Assembly: GCF_003149185.1 (NCBI RefSeq)
Contig: NZ_QGDO01000002.1
Location: forward strand, 496,001 to 560,000
Direction of reading: 5' to 3'
DNA: 64,000 nt
From: Sediminitomix flava
GTDB lineage: Bacteria > Bacteroidota > Bacteroidia > Cytophagales > Flammeovirgaceae
Positions 36,844 to 47,004 of the stretch are shown piece by piece; the stretch's first letter is position 1; every line of letters begins with the position of its first letter. The position numbers and the translations under genes were made by a program. The notes under the pieces were generated by a model. It ran no database searches. It saw only the letters and a list, made by a program, of their open reading frames with translations, and was not told the origin of the DNA.

Positions 36844-37848
36844 TTATCGGTTCAAGATTTCACTTACAGATTGGGCTGTATCTAGTACCATTTTTTCAAA
36901 TGGGATTGGTTCCCAATTAAAAGTCCTTTTGGTTTTACTTATGCTTCCCTCATATTTTTTACCCACATAAGGTAACATTCCTTTCATTTCACTATTGAAA
37001 TTTGAAAGTAGTTTGACCATAAAATTTGGCGCTACTCCCGTCCCAACTTTCTTATATCCATTTGATTTCAACAACTTTGTAATCTCTTGATAAGGGAAGG
37101 CTTTTTCTGTTGCAACAATAAAACGCTGACCACTAGCCTGCTCATTTTCTAGTGCCAAAACATGAATTTTTGCAACATCTCTAACGTCAGACATATTAAT
37201 GCTTGTGTGAATCATCTGCTTAAGATCACCCGTAATCACTCGCTTAAATAAAGTCATAGACTCTCCCGACAGATTATCAGACAAAGTTGGACCATAAACA
37301 GGACCTGGATGAATCGTCACCAATTCCATCATTTTATCTTTTATAAACTCCCAAGCACTTTTTTCTGCCAATGTTTTACTTTTTAGGTAAGCTGTAGCGT
37401 GTTTTGCATTCGTATTCGTCCAACTATTTTGAGTAATCTTTTCGTCACCTATTACATCGCCCAACATCGCTACCATCGAAGAGGTTAATACCACACGTTT
37501 TATTCCTGCTTTATGTGCAGCTTTCAAAGCTCGAAGTGTACCCTCAACTGCTGGTTTTATAAGCTCATCTTCGTTTTTAGGTATTTTTGAAAAAAATGGC
37601 GAAGCTACGTGCATCACAAAATCACAATCCGAAACAGCCTCATCCCATCCATCATCTTTCAATAAATTCAGCTCACAGAACTCTAAATTATCTTTAGGAT
37701 CTACTTGTGTTTTTATCACATCAATGATTGATTTTGCTTTTGAGATACTTCTTACCGATCCCTTAACGGCATACCCTTGTTTTAATAATTCTACTGCACA
37801 ATGTAAGCCTATATAACCCGAAATTCCTGTTAGAAATACTTTTTTCAT
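36844..37848 (-). CDS. Extended SDR reductase (dihydroflavonol 4-reductase-like)
   Basis: About 334 residues from the chosen start. NAD(P)-binding motif MKKVFLTGISGYIGLHCAVELL (GxxGxxG), family signatures VKGSVRSISKAKSI, DCDFVMHVASPFF, VVLTSSMVAMLG and the catalytic YxxxK within AYLKSKTLAEKSAW, then TIHPGPVYGPTLSDN. Family enzymes reduce carbonyl or aldehyde substrates; the natural substrate is unknown. The frame runs 16 codons further upstream, but MKKVFLTG at 37848 matches family starts. The extension overlaps a palindromic operator at 37869-37883, so 37848 is preferred. Regulation by a dimeric repressor is likely from the paired operators. Confidence 0.82.
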   Translation of the reverse strand: MKKVFLTGISGYIGLHCAVELLKQGYAVKGSVRSISKAKSIIDVIKTQVDPKDNLEFCELNLLKDDGWDEAVSDCDFVMHVASPFFSKIPKNEDELIKPAVEGTLRALKAAHKAGIKRVVLTSSMVAMLGDVIGDEKITQNSWTNTNAKHATAYLKSKTLAEKSAWEFIKDKMMELVTIHPGPVYGPTLSDNLSGESMTLFKRVITGDLKQMIHTSINMSDVRDVAKIHVLALENEQASGQRFIVATEKAFPYQEITKLLKSNGYKKVGTGVAPNFMVKLLSNFNSEMKGMLPYVGKKYEGSISKTKRTFNWEPIPFEKMVLDTAQSVSEILNR

Positions 37849-37868
37849 CTTTATTGACTTTATTATTA

Positions 37869-37883
37869 CTTGCAATTTGCAAG
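37869..37883. promoter_or_regulatory. Palindromic operator 1
   Basis: CTTGCAATTTGCAAG is a perfect 15-nt palindrome around a central base, 21 nt before the reductase start codon. Confidence 0.55.
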
Positions 37884-37897
37884 CAATAATAATCAAC

Positions 37898-37918
37898 TCA
37901 CTTGCAAATCACAAGTGA
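37898..37918. promoter_or_regulatory. Palindromic operator 2
   Basis: Arms TCACTTG and CAAGTGA flank CAAATCA. It shares CTTGCAA with operator 1 and its centre lies 32 bp from it, about three helical turns. Confidence 0.55.
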
Positions 37919-38016
37919 ATGTTAAAAAATGTTTATAAGTAATTGGTTGGTTAGAAGTTTAAACAGCAGGCTTTTGATTTAGAATCACGATAAAATTTGA
38001 AATGTCAAGACATAGA

Positions 38017-38054
38017 AAAAGCCCAAACTAGTACTTCTACTAATTTGAGCTTTT
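38017..38054 (-). terminator. Palindromic terminator family, copy C
   Basis: Arms AAAAGCCCAAACTAGTA (38017-38033) and TACTAATTTGAGCTTTT (38038-38054), loop CTTC. It ends the RND efflux operon on the minus strand, where it is followed by TTTTTC. Confidence 0.8.
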
Positions 38055-38081
38055 ACATATTTATTTTATTTCAATTTACTC

Positions 38082-39467
38082 TTAGTTTGTGGATTCGTCA
38101 GTTGGTCGCTCCCAACCTCCACCTAAGGATTTATAAAGATTCACCACTGAAAGTAATTCATTTTTAACAGCAACACTTACCGATAACTCAGCCTCAAAAG
38201 ATCGTCTTTGAGCATCTAGTACATCGATATAAGAAATTAATCCATTGATATACTGAAGATTCGCCAAACGCAAGTATTGCTCTGTGGAACCTGCGTATCT
38301 GATCTGAGCTTCTTTAGACACTTTATTTTTCTGATTCTGAACCAGTGCATCACTCACCTCTTGAAAAGCAGTCAATACGGTATGTTGATAGGCATTGACA
38401 CTCTTTTCATAGTTGGCTTTTGCAGCTTTCATTCGCCCTTTATTGGCTCCTCCAGTGAAAATTGGTGCTGAAATAGCTATTAAGTTTTCCCAAGAAGGTA
38501 CACTCAAAAAGCTTGATAAATCATTTCCAACTAAACCATTTTCACCCGTCAGACGGATTGTAGGGTAGAAATTTGCTTTTGTAATCCCCACCTTTGCATT
38601 GGCTGCTACAATACCTTGTTCCGCTTGTAGAACGTCTGGTCTTCTCTGAAGCAATTCCGAAGGTAATCCTGATGGAATTTCTGGTGGCAACGGTTGAGAA
38701 ATCAAGTTCATTCCTCTTTTTACCTCCTGAGGTGTCTGCCCTAAAAGTACACAAATCTCATTTTCCTTTTGAGCCATCTGACGTTCCAAATCGGGTAAAG
38801 TTGCCTCTGTTTTGAAAAGCTCTACCTCTGCTTGTCGAAGTTCCAATTCCGAAGTAATACCATTCTCAAAACGCAATTTGGCTATCCTGTAAGCTTCTTG
38901 TCGGGCAATCACTGTACTTCTTGTAATCGAAAGACGGTAATCCAAATCCAATAATTCGAAATAACCACCTGCTACCGAACTCACCAAAGAAAGTGTGATT
39001 GACTTATAAGCTTCTACCGTACCGAGGTATTCTGCCAAAGCGGCTTCTTTCCCTCTTCTGATTTTCCCCCACAAATCTAACTCCCAAGAATAAACTCCGA
39101 AGAATTCACTTTCTGTAGCAGAACTACTGCTTTTATCTCCATTGGCATTCACTTCTGAAGCTACGCCCAATTGCGGAAACATAGGACTTCCAGCTACTCT
39201 TCTTACGCCTTCAGCTTCTATGATTCTTTGTGCTGCTATTCGCATATTTCTGTTCGAATCGATAGCCGTCTGAATCAGTTCTTGCAATACAGTATCCTGA
39301 TACAACTCCCACCAAGGCGTATCTGCCAAGGTGGAAGTTTCAAGAGTTCCGAATCTTAGATGAGTTGGCAATTCGGATTCAGGCTTTTGGTAATTAGGTC
39401 CTACTTTACAGGATGCTAAGACCAAAAGGAAACCGATAAAATAGATATATTTAATCGTGTTTTTCAT
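38082..39467 (-). CDS. Outer membrane efflux lipoprotein (TolC / NodT / OprM-type)
   Basis: The outer membrane channel of a tripartite efflux pump. The 461-residue protein has a lipobox (FLLVLASC, Cys 20), then KVGPNYQKPE, the NodT-family start. TADT PWWELYQD and LQELIQTAIDSNRNMRIAAQRIIEAEG follow, and the two internal repeats contain LELRQAEVELFKTEATLPDLERQ and ALVQNQKNKVSKEAQIRYAGSTEQYLRLANLQYINGLISYIDVLDAQR. It is the third gene of the operon, 11 nt after the RND gene. The substrate of the pump is unknown. Confidence 0.92.
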   Translation of the reverse strand: MKNTIKYIYFIGFLLVLASCKVGPNYQKPESELPTHLRFGTLETSTLADTPWWELYQDTVLQELIQTAIDSNRNMRIAAQRIIEAEGVRRVAGSPMFPQLGVASEVNANGDKSSSSATESEFFGVYSWELDLWGKIRRGKEAALAEYLGTVEAYKSITLSLVSSVAGGYFELLDLDYRLSITRSTVIARQEAYRIAKLRFENGITSELELRQAEVELFKTEATLPDLERQMAQKENEICVLLGQTPQEVKRGMNLISQPLPPEIPSGLPSELLQRRPDVLQAEQGIVAANAKVGITKANFYPTIRLTGENGLVGNDLSSFLSVPSWENLIAISAPIFTGGANKGRMKAAKANYEKSVNAYQHTVLTAFQEVSDALVQNQKNKVSKEAQIRYAGSTEQYLRLANLQYINGLISYIDVLDAQRRSFEAELSVSVAVKNELLSVVNLYKSLGGGWERPTDESTN

Positions 39468-39478
39468 AAAAATAGGAC

Positions 39479-42400
39479 TTAGGCTGTGAGTGTTTCTTTA
39501 GACTTATGAGGGAACCACTTCTCTTGCATCTGCCCAATTAGGTAGAAGAAGAATGGCACGTACAGGATACCAATACTAATTGCCGCTAGCATTCCTGTAA
39601 ATACTCCAGTACCAATTGAATGTCTACTTGCTTCACCAGCTCCCGATGCGATAACCAAAGGAATCATACCCAAGACAAATGCCAATGAAGTCATCACGAT
39701 AGGTCTAAAACGTAGACTTGCCGCTTGGATAGCCGCCTCTTTCAAAGGCATTCCTTTTTCATATTCTTCTTTGGCAAACTCTACAATCAGAATGGCATTT
39801 TTTGCCGCCAAACCGATCAAGGCTACCAAACCAATTTGGAAATAGACATCATTTTCTAAACCTCTCAACCAAACACCACTGAAAGCCCCCAGAACGGCAA
39901 TAGGTAACGACAGTAATACCGCCAAAGGAATAGACCAACTTTCATATTGTGCTGCCAAGAAAAGGAATACGAATAGAAGTACTAAAGCCATAATAATCGG
40001 CAACTGGCCTTCAGCTTCTTTTTCTTGGAATGAAACACCACTCCACTCATAGCCAATACCATCTGGCATATGCTCATCAAAAACTTCTTCGATGGCCTTC
40101 ATTGCTTCACCAGAACTGTAACCTGGCGATGCCATACCAGTGACCGTAACGGCATTAAACATATTAAACCTAGTGATCACTCCAGGTCCTGCTGCCATTT
40201 TTAATTGTCCGATGGAAGTTATCGGAACCATCTTTCCGTTATTGGCTTTCACATAAAGCATATCCAAATCTCTTGGCTTCAATCTGTATTGAGCATCGGC
40301 TTGGATATTTACCCTATAAATACGGTTGAACATATTGAAATCATTGACATAAATAGACCCCAAGAATGCTCTCAATGTACTGAATGCTTCTGATAACGGA
40401 ATACCCAAAAGCTTTGCTTTATCTCTATCCAAATCAAAGTATAACGAAGGAATGTTATTTTGAAGATTGGAAGTTACATTTGTCAATTCTTTTCGTTGTT
40501 CGGTATGATATAAAAGTGAATCAACTGCGTTTGCCAATACTTGGAAGTTCCCTGCCGATCGGTCTTGCATTTTCAGTTCAAAACCACCTCCTTCACCCAA
40601 ACCTGGAATAATTGGAGGACTGATCACACGTACAATCGCTTCAGGATAATTGAAAAATTCTTGACGAATATCTTCCATCACTTGATCGACATGCAACTCA
40701 TGACTTTGTCTTTCTTCCCAATCTTTCAAGATGACAATAATCTGTCCTCTCGACTGCCCTCCTGCACCTTTCAAGTGTTGTGTAAAGGCTACGGCAGGAT
40801 GTTGAAGGATGTACTCTTCAGCTCTATCGACTACCTCACTCATACGAGGGAAAGATGAACCATCAGGTAATTCAAAGTTTACGGTAAAGAATCCTTGATC
40901 TTCTCTAGGCAAGAAACTCGTAGGAATAACTTTCGCGAATAAAGAGATAAACACGACTGTCATTCCGAAACCTACTAAAGCTCTCTTTTTATTGCCTAAT
41001 ACTTTTTTTACCCAACCTGTATATTTATTATTCCCAAAATCAAGGGCTTGGTCAATCTTCTTAAATACAATATTTTTGTTGCCTTCTTTCTTAGGCTTCA
41101 TCAGAATAGCACATAAAGCTGGTGAAAGCGTTAAAGCAACTATCGTAGAAATCAATACCGAAACTGCAATCGTCACGGAGAACTGTTGGAATAATTGCCC
41201 AGAAATACCCCCTAAGAAACTTACAGGAACGAATACCGCCGCCAATACCAATGAAGTAGCTACCAATGCACCCGAAAGCTCTTTCATGGCCTTATGTGTT
41301 GCAGCTCTTGCTCCAATCTTCTCTTCAGCCATAATCCGCTCTACGTTTTCTACTACGACAATGGCATCATCTACTACAATACCAATAGCCAGTACCAATC
41401 CTAAAAGGGATAATGTATTAATTGAAAAACCGAGCATGTACATTACCGAGAATGTACCAATCAAAGAAATTGGAACGGCAATAGCAGGAATCAAGGTTGC
41501 TCTAAAACTTTGCAAGGATAAATAAACTACCAAGATTACAAGCAAAATTGCCTCTAACAACGTGATATAAACCTCATTGATCGAAGATTTGATATAAGAA
41601 GTAATATCGAATGAAAATTCATAATCAATCCCTTCGGGGAAAGCTTTACTCAATTCCTCAACGGTGCTCTTTACATTGTCTGCAACTTCTACCGCATTTG
41701 AACCAGGTAGCATAAATACATCTAGCATGGCTGCATTTCCTGCATTCAAACCAGACTCTTGCGAATAACTGTTTGAACCCAATTCAATATCTGCGATATC
41801 TCTTACTCTAATGATCGAACCATCAGGATTGGCTTTGATAATGATATCTCCAAATTCTTGTTCTGTAGAAAGACGTCCTTTTGTCGTAATTGGAAGCGTC
41901 ATATCAATCCCTCCATCGTTAGGCAAAAGTCCTAAAGAACCTGCGGCAGCTTCACGGTTCTGATCTTTGATCGCACTCGTCACATCAGAAACTGTCAACT
42001 TATAAGCAGCCAACAAATCGGGCTTCATCCAGATTCTCATCGAATAGTAACGGCTACCCACGTTGGCAACACGCCCTACACCTTTTACACGTCTGATGAT
42101 ATCGAGTACATTCAATGTGGCGAAGTTACTCAGATAAGTTTCATCAAACTTCGGGTCATCTGATGTCAGAGATACCGTCAATAACTGAGAAGGTGATCTT
42201 TTTTCAATATTGATACCATTAAGAATTACTTCTCCAGGCAAACGAGACTGCGCTAAGTTTACACGGTTTTGTACTTCTACAGCTGCCAAATCAGGGTCAG
42301 TTCCTACATCAAATGTAATCATTATCGTAAGACCACCACTGTTGTTACAGGTCGACTCCATGTACAACATGTTTGGCGTGCCGTTTAGCTGCTGTTCGAT

Positions 42401-42595
42401 AGGCGTTGCTACAGCTTCGGTTAAGGTCTTTGCATCAGCCCCAGGATAAGAGGTACTCACTCGAATAAGAGGTGGAGTAATTTCTGGATACTGATCAATA
42501 GGCAATAACTTAAGAGAAATTAGACCTACTAAAAAGATGAGGATAGAGATAACCGATGAAAGTACCGGTCTATCAATGAAGTAAGAACTATTCAT
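39479..42595 (-). CDS. RND efflux transporter, HAE1 family (AcrB-like)
   Basis: The inner membrane proton/drug antiporter of the pump. The 1038-residue length and order are typical: [26 protein letters not shown] (TM1), two periplasmic porter domains ([39 protein letters not shown]), and TM4 with [18 protein letters not shown], carrying the proton-relay Asp pair. Also present are [29 protein letters not shown] and the C-terminal [32 protein letters not shown]. The hydrophobic and amphiphilic efflux (HAE1) group is favoured over heavy metal pumps, because no metal-site methionine pattern stands out. The start overlaps the MFP stop by 8 nt. Confidence 0.95.
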   Translation of the reverse strand: MNSSYFIDRPVLSSVISILIFLVGLISLKLLPIDQYPEITPPLIRVSTSYPGADAKTLTEAVATPIEQQLNGTPNMLYMESTCNNSGGLTIMITFDVGTDPDLAAVEVQNRVNLAQSRLPGEVILNGINIEKRSPSQLLTVSLTSDDPKFDETYLSNFATLNVLDIIRRVKGVGRVANVGSRYYSMRIWMKPDLLAAYKLTVSDVTSAIKDQNREAAAGSLGLLPNDGGIDMTLPITTKGRLSTEQEFGDIIIKANPDGSIIRVRDIADIELGSNSYSQESGLNAGNAAMLDVFMLPGSNAVEVADNVKSTVEELSKAFPEGIDYEFSFDITSYIKSSINEVYITLLEAILLVILVVYLSLQSFRATLIPAIAVPISLIGTFSVMYMLGFSINTLSLLGLVLAIGIVVDDAIVVVENVERIMAEEKIGARAATHKAMKELSGALVATSLVLAAVFVPVSFLGGISGQLFQQFSVTIAVSVLISTIVALTLSPALCAILMKPKKEGNKNIVFKKIDQALDFGNNKYTGWVKKVLGNKKRALVGFGMTVVFISLFAKVIPTSFLPREDQGFFTVNFELPDGSSFPRMSEVVDRAEEYILQHPAVAFTQHLKGAGGQSRGQIIVILKDWEERQSHELHVDQVMEDIRQEFFNYPEAIVRVISPPIIPGLGEGGGFELKMQDRSAGNFQVLANAVDSLLYHTEQRKELTNVTSNLQNNIPSLYFDLDRDKAKLLGIPLSEAFSTLRAFLGSIYVNDFNMFNRIYRVNIQADAQYRLKPRDLDMLYVKANNGKMVPITSIGQLKMAAGPGVITRFNMFNAVTVTGMASPGYSSGEAMKAIEEVFDEHMPDGIGYEWSGVSFQEKEAEGQLPIIMALVLLFVFLFLAAQYESWSIPLAVLLSLPIAVLGAFSGVWLRGLENDVYFQIGLVALIGLAAKNAILIVEFAKEEYEKGMPLKEAAIQAASLRFRPIVMTSLAFVLGMIPLVIASGAGEASRHSIGTGVFTGMLAAISIGILYVPFFFYLIGQMQEKWFPHKSKETLTA

Positions 42596-43748
42596 TGCTC
42601 ACCTCCTTTTTATCTTTGGAGTAAACGTTATTTCTAACTGCTACTTTCTGACCTATGCGTACCTTGTGTACACCTTCAGTGATTACTTGCTCACCCGCAA
42701 TAATTCCTTTCTGAATAATCGTATTGCTACCAACCTGCTCTCCAAGTTGTACAAATCTTTTCTCTACGGTCTGATCTTCTTTTACGACATAGATATACGG
42801 ACCACCATCTTCAATTTGTATGGTACGCTGAGGAACGACCACAGCTTCATCCATAATTGCCAATAGGATATTTACTTTTGTAGCTTGCCCTGGAAGCAAT
42901 ACACCATCTGGGTTTGGGAATACAGCCTGTACACTGTAAGTACCTGTTTCTGGATCAATTTTCTGTTCTGCGAAATTCAAATCGCCTTTCAACTCATACG
43001 CTGAACCATCTGCAAGAGTGATCGAAACCACTTCTTTGATGAGGTCTTTATCCATTCCATTTTCTTCAGACATATTTCTTCTTTTCGAAGACAAATAATC
43101 TAAAGCTGTCATAGAAAAGTTAACAAACATAGGATCTGTCTTTACCACAGTAGCCAAAAGAGACTTACCTCCTGTACCCACTAGCGTACCCAAATCCACC
43201 AAAGACTCTGTGATATAACCATCTGTAGGCGATGTTATTTTTGTAAAACTTAAATCTAATTGCGCCAAAGCTAGATCAGACTTACTCTTATTTACATTGG
43301 CTTTAGCATAGGCATCTGCTGCCACAGCATTATCAAAATCGGCTTGTGAAACGGCATTATCCTCAATCAAAGGCTTCAAACGCGTCAAATCACGTTCTGC
43401 TTTTACAGCCCCCGCTTCATCTAATTTTACTTGAGCAATTGCTCTATTTACTTCTGCTTTGTACTGTCTTTCATCAATTTCATAAAGTAGGTCTCCTTTT
43501 TTGACCTTTCCTCCTTGTTTGAAGGCTACTTTTTCCAAAAATCCACTTACCCTTGCTCTAACTTCAACTTCTTGAAAGGCTCGCGTAAGTCCTACATAAT
43601 TCCCAAATATCTCAACGTCTTTGCTTTTAGCTTCTATAGTAGAGACTACAGGTGCTTGATAATCTTGTTCTTTATTATTGCATGAGATAGTTATAAAAAG
43701 TATCACCACGATACTCGTTAATCCTTTGATAGCATTTGTCTTGTTCAT
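42588..43748 (-). CDS. RND efflux periplasmic adaptor (membrane fusion lipoprotein)
   Basis: Connects the RND transporter to the outer membrane channel. The 386-residue protein has a lipobox (VILFITISC, Cys 23). A half-lipoyl motif follows ([30 protein letters not shown]), then an alpha-helical hairpin ([31 protein letters not shown]). The second half-lipoyl part ([25 protein letters not shown]) and the beta-barrel and membrane-proximal domains ([45 protein letters not shown]) complete it. It is the first gene of the operon. No adjacent regulator gene is visible. Confidence 0.93.
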   Translation of the reverse strand: MNKTNAIKGLTSIVVILFITISCNNKEQDYQAPVVSTIEAKSKDVEIFGNYVGLTRAFQEVEVRARVSGFLEKVAFKQGGKVKKGDLLYEIDERQYKAEVNRAIAQVKLDEAGAVKAERDLTRLKPLIEDNAVSQADFDNAVAADAYAKANVNKSKSDLALAQLDLSFTKITSPTDGYITESLVDLGTLVGTGGKSLLATVVKTDPMFVNFSMTALDYLSSKRRNMSEENGMDKDLIKEVVSITLADGSAYELKGDLNFAEQKIDPETGTYSVQAVFPNPDGVLLPGQATKVNILLAIMDEAVVVPQRTIQIEDGGPYIYVVKEDQTVEKRFVQLGEQVGSNTIIQKGIIAGEQVITEGVHKVRIGQKVAVRNNVYSKDKKEVSNE

Positions 43749-44257
43749 TCGTAATAATTAAGTCCCACCAAAATCATCGATATTCTAACCTTTAGAAGGT
43801 CACTTTGAAAAGTCAAAGGTTTAATAGTTGCTTGTTTGTTTTATGATATACACAAAGACAAGACGCAGCTTCAAAGTCGTTAACAGGCTAAACTATCGGA
43901 ACAAGTGTTAACATTTAAAGTCATTGAAATACTCTAAGGAATTTTAAATAGTAGTGGGTTATATTTTGGTTAATTTAACTTAAGGCGAGATTTCAAAATC
44001 TCCCTTTCTGAAAAGATATCAGACTCGATTAAATACATCGAAAAACACCGATAAATCAAACGTACAACTAAATACGATTCAGTTATAACATGCCTAGTTG
44101 GACGTCCAAATCTGACGGGTTAATTCATTTGGACGCATTGGAAAAAGGATTTATAGTCCTTTGTGCTATTACTTACCTGCCCAAGTACTTCATTGGGTTG
44201 ACATTGAAAAATAAACAAACTAGGTCTTCCGATTGGAGCGCCAACCAAACTTTAATC
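43749..44257. other. Divergent intergenic region, about 509 bp, with TTGG/CCAA palindromes
   Basis: Separates the efflux operon from a small secreted protein gene. It holds two related palindromes (44098-44109 and 44233-44244) and a further half-site TTTGGACG near 44130. The open frame from 44090 covers part of this region but lacks a signal or family resemblance, so I treat it as non-coding. Confidence 0.45.
44098..44109. promoter_or_regulatory. Perfect 12-bp palindrome
   Basis: TTGGACGTCCAA reads the same on both strands. It lies about 150 bp before the start of the small secreted protein gene. A related TTGGAGCGCCAA (arms TTGG/CCAA) lies at 44233-44244, just before that start. Confidence 0.35.
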
Positions 44258-44650
44258 ATGAAAAAAACTGTACTATTGGCTATTTTTAGCCTTCTATCTA
44301 TCATGTCATTTGCACAAGTGAAAGGATTCAACAAATCTTATATCGCAAATGGAGAAGCTCAAAACAGAAAGGTAGAATTCCACAGACAAAAAGCATCTGT
44401 AAAGAGGTGTGTCGTAAAACTTGCCCCAAACAATAGAGATATGACGATCAAAGTTGGTGATCAAGATTACAGCTTGGACAACTTGAAGTATATTGGAAAA
44501 AAAGGAAATCAAAACTATCACATGTATAAATCGCCAAATGGTGGATTGATTTACTGCGACAAACAACTAAGGGAATTTAGGTCTGCTAAACTGCTGATTG
44601 TACAAAAAAAGTTTACTGCTAGAAAACAAGTTATTCTAGTAAGATCATAA
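44258..44650 (+). CDS. Small secreted protein of unknown function
   Basis: From the ATG at 44258 the product has 130 residues with a textbook signal peptide (MKKTVLLAIFSLLSIMSFAQ). The longer frame starting at 44090 would bury this signal inside the protein and is rejected. The mature part is small, basic and beta-rich (NRKVEFHRQKASVKRCVVKLAPNNRDMTIKVGDQDYSLDNLKYIGKKG) and contains two cysteines (KRCVV, IYCDK) that could pair. I do not recognise the family. It converges with the SpoIID-like gene. Confidence 0.6.
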   Translation: MKKTVLLAIFSLLSIMSFAQVKGFNKSYIANGEAQNRKVEFHRQKASVKRCVVKLAPNNRDMTIKVGDQDYSLDNLKYIGKKGNQNYHMYKSPNGGLIYCDKQLREFRSAKLLIVQKKFTARKQVILVRS

Positions 44651-44680
44651 ACTTATATTAAAGTCTATCTGTCCTATAAA

Positions 44681-44725
44681 AAAGCTGAGCTTTCCTTATG
44701 TAAGGAATAGACTCAGCTTTCTTTT
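44681..44725. terminator. Bidirectional terminator
   Basis: Outer arms AAAGCTGAG (44681-44689) and CTCAGCTTT (44712-44720), inner TTCCTTA/TAAGGAA. The flanks give CTTTTA on the plus strand and TTTTTT on the minus strand. It lies between convergent genes. Confidence 0.75.
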
Positions 44726-44779
44726 ATGTTTTAGAGAAATACAAAGGACAAAAACTAACCTTCTTAGCTTTCTACGTCA

Positions 44780-46096
44780 TTAATAAATATCAAGCAAATC
44801 AGCTTTTGCGTAATAATGCTGCAGTATTTCACTATACTCTTTCCCTTGTTTTGCCATACTAACAGCTCCCGATTGACACATTCCTACGCCGTGTCCCCAA
44901 CCTGCTCCTATCAAAGTGTAACTATCATCGTTTTCTTCAATATAAAAAGCGGCGCTACGCAGTGCAGGTTTCCACATCTGACGTATCGATAGCTCCCCTT
45001 CAACACTTATTGTTTGTTTCTCAAATACAAAATCCGCTAAATACATTCTGCCCGAAACACCTCGCTTCTTTACAACCAACTCTTTAAACTCTCCTAAGTC
45101 TTTATCGGTAGAAAGCATTTCACTCATTTCCTTTTTTGTATACGCTCTTTTCCAACGGAAATTCTGTTGACTATAAAGAGGTAGCTCAATACCCAAATTT
45201 GGATTACAATATGTTTTAGGTTCTGAGTTTATCCAATCTTGTGCTACTTTCTCATTACTAAGATCAAGTGCTGCAGCTTTGACATCATTTGTGACCGCCA
45301 ATGCGTAAGAAGCCATTCTTGGACGGTCAGGCCAAACATTTTCAATAAGCTCACTATGTCCACCACAATTTGAAGCATAATAAGCATTCATCGGCTTTCC
45401 TTCTTCCGAAATAATAACAGAAGCTGTTTCAGTCACTGCCAAGTCAGATTCAGTCGTTCGTTTGTTGTTTCCGCTAAAAACTTGACACTCTACATCAGAA
45501 GTTAGGTCATGATACTCACCATTGTACAAACCTGAGGTTAAGGCAATAATTGCTTCCGAACGAGCAGCTACTGCTTGTGCTTTAAGCGCCTCAAGAGGTG
45601 AATCTCCTCCAATTTCGTAAGGTACAACTCCTTTGAGATACTCTTCGAGCGGAAGTTTTACAACCCATTCCAAAGTATTATCCATTCCGACATATATATG
45701 CATATCACCTTCATAAATTCTGTTCTGCTTTCCAGCCCACCACCAGCCAATTCCGTAAGGAACATCGGCAATTTCTAATGTTGAAGATTTATTTATGCCA
45801 TTAATTTTAAGATGATCTATCTCGGTAGCGAGGTTTTTTCCATTGGCTGAGAATGTAATTTTTCCATCAACAGCACTTAGTTTTAGCGAATCGCCATTAC
45901 TAAAACTCATAGCCTCCGATGAATCATCGATCTTTACCGTCCATTTGTCATGTAAGGCTACATTAATTTCACTGAGTGTATTTATGATACGCACCCTAAC
46001 TTCAGGTTCAGCATCAAAAAGCTTGTTTGTATTCTGTGTCTTTTCTTGACAGCCAAAAATCAGAATTAGTATAGCAAATAGAATTGTCTTTTTCAT
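44780..46096 (-). CDS. SpoIID/LytB-domain lipoprotein
   Basis: The 438-residue protein has a lipobox (LILIFGC, Cys 16) and an N-terminal region of unknown fold. The SpoIID/LytB domain follows: LPLEEYLKGVVPYEIGGDSPLEALKAQAVAARSEAII near residue 150, YHDLTSDVECQVF, MNAYYASNCGGHSELIENVW and GWGHGVGMCQSGAVSMAKQGKEYSEILQHYY at the C-terminus. SpoIID of Bacillus cleaves peptidoglycan glycan strands; LytB relatives stimulate amidases. A cell wall role in a lipoprotein of a Gram-negative is inferred. It is monocistronic. Confidence 0.85.
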   Translation of the reverse strand: MKKTILFAILILIFGCQEKTQNTNKLFDAEPEVRVRIINTLSEINVALHDKWTVKIDDSSEAMSFSNGDSLKLSAVDGKITFSANGKNLATEIDHLKINGINKSSTLEIADVPYGIGWWWAGKQNRIYEGDMHIYVGMDNTLEWVVKLPLEEYLKGVVPYEIGGDSPLEALKAQAVAARSEAIIALTSGLYNGEYHDLTSDVECQVFSGNNKRTTESDLAVTETASVIISEEGKPMNAYYASNCGGHSELIENVWPDRPRMASYALAVTNDVKAAALDLSNEKVAQDWINSEPKTYCNPNLGIELPLYSQQNFRWKRAYTKKEMSEMLSTDKDLGEFKELVVKKRGVSGRMYLADFVFEKQTISVEGELSIRQMWKPALRSAAFYIEENDDSYTLIGAGWGHGVGMCQSGAVSMAKQGKEYSEILQHYYAKADLLDIY

Positions 46097-46152
46097 TTGA
46101 TGTGTTTGTTATAGGTTATTTCTTTTAGCAGTATGTTCTTTTTGTCAACTTT

Positions 46153-46752
46153 TTAATTCAGTTGAGTTCTTTTGTCTGAGGTATAATTCTGAAGTGACGC
46201 TGTTTGGACTTCTTTCCAATCTTTCTTTAAACATCCCATCACATAAAAATCGGAATATTGTCCATTTCTAAACATGGCCTCTCGGAGTGTACCTTCCTGA
46301 ATAAAACCGCATTTTTTATATACAGCTACAGCGGCTTTATTTTCTGCTGCTACATGCAAATGAACTCTGTTTAAGTTGAGCGTATCAAAAGCATATTCAA
46401 GCATTAGCGCTACAGTTTCAGAACCATAACCTTTTGACCAATTCTCTTTGTCTGCAATACCGATATAGAAAACTGCCATACGCCCAATCCAATCAATGCG
46501 GAAAAAAGCTGTTTGCCCAATCGCTACATCATTATGCTTACTGCATATGGTAAATAAAATACTGTTTGGATCTGAAAGCTGTTTCTCTGTTTTGTGGAGT
46601 TGTTGTTTTACTGAAGTGGGAAGTGCATAAAAAAGTGTTGTTCGCGGATCTGGATGATTCTCAATTCGAGCAATCATCGTTTCGTCCCCTTCTTCAAAGG
46701 CTCTTAGATAGACCTTCTCACCAAGAAGAAAACTGTTGTTTTGATGTTCCAT
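46153..46752 (-). CDS. GNAT-family N-acetyltransferase (RimJ/RimL-like)
   Basis: The protein has about 199 residues from the preferred start (MEHQNNSFLLGEKVYLRAFEEGD). The GNAT core shows VAIGQTAFFRIDWIGRMAVFYIGIADKENWSKGYGSETVALMLEYAFDTL, with the acetyl-CoA loop at KGYGSE, and RVHLHVAAENKAAVAVYKKCGFIQEGTLREAMF. The acceptor is unknown; the group includes ribosomal protein and antibiotic acetyltransferases. A 10-codon upstream extension is possible but not supported by the family pattern. Confidence 0.85.
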   Translation of the reverse strand: MEHQNNSFLLGEKVYLRAFEEGDETMIARIENHPDPRTTLFYALPTSVKQQLHKTEKQLSDPNSILFTICSKHNDVAIGQTAFFRIDWIGRMAVFYIGIADKENWSKGYGSETVALMLEYAFDTLNLNRVHLHVAAENKAAVAVYKKCGFIQEGTLREAMFRNGQYSDFYVMGCLKKDWKEVQTASLQNYTSDKRTQLN

Positions 46753-46941
46753 TATTCTAGTGTTGTATGATATGTTAAGCATGTATAATATTGCGATTTT
46801 TTTTAAAAATCGAATGATTCATACAACGAATTAAAGTTAAAAAATTCACCTTTAAACTAATCGAAATCTAGAAAGAGAATAAAGGGAATATTTCCCTTGT
46901 GGTAGATAACTATTTTCTAACTAGAAACATCAAATAAAAAC

Positions 46942-46979
46942 AAAAGCCCAAACGAGTACTGATACTTGTTTGGACTTTT
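46942..46979 (-). terminator. Palindromic terminator family, copy D
   Basis: Arms AAAAGCCCAAACGAGTA (46942-46958) and TACTTGTTTGGACTTTT (46963-46979), loop CTGA. Read on the minus strand it is followed by GTTTTT. It is the most diverged copy; its arms still pair through G-U pairs, which suggests selection on structure. Confidence 0.75.
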
Positions 46980-47004
46980 ACTTAAACTTCAACTATACTT
47001 TTTT

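Noticed and set aside
40992-41525. A 177-codon frame antisense to the RND transporter
   Set aside because: It is the shadow of a real, strongly conserved gene on the other strand.
44090-44257. Upstream extension of the small secreted protein (start at 44090)
   Set aside because: It would place a perfect signal peptide inside the protein; the extension has no family resemblance and covers palindromes.
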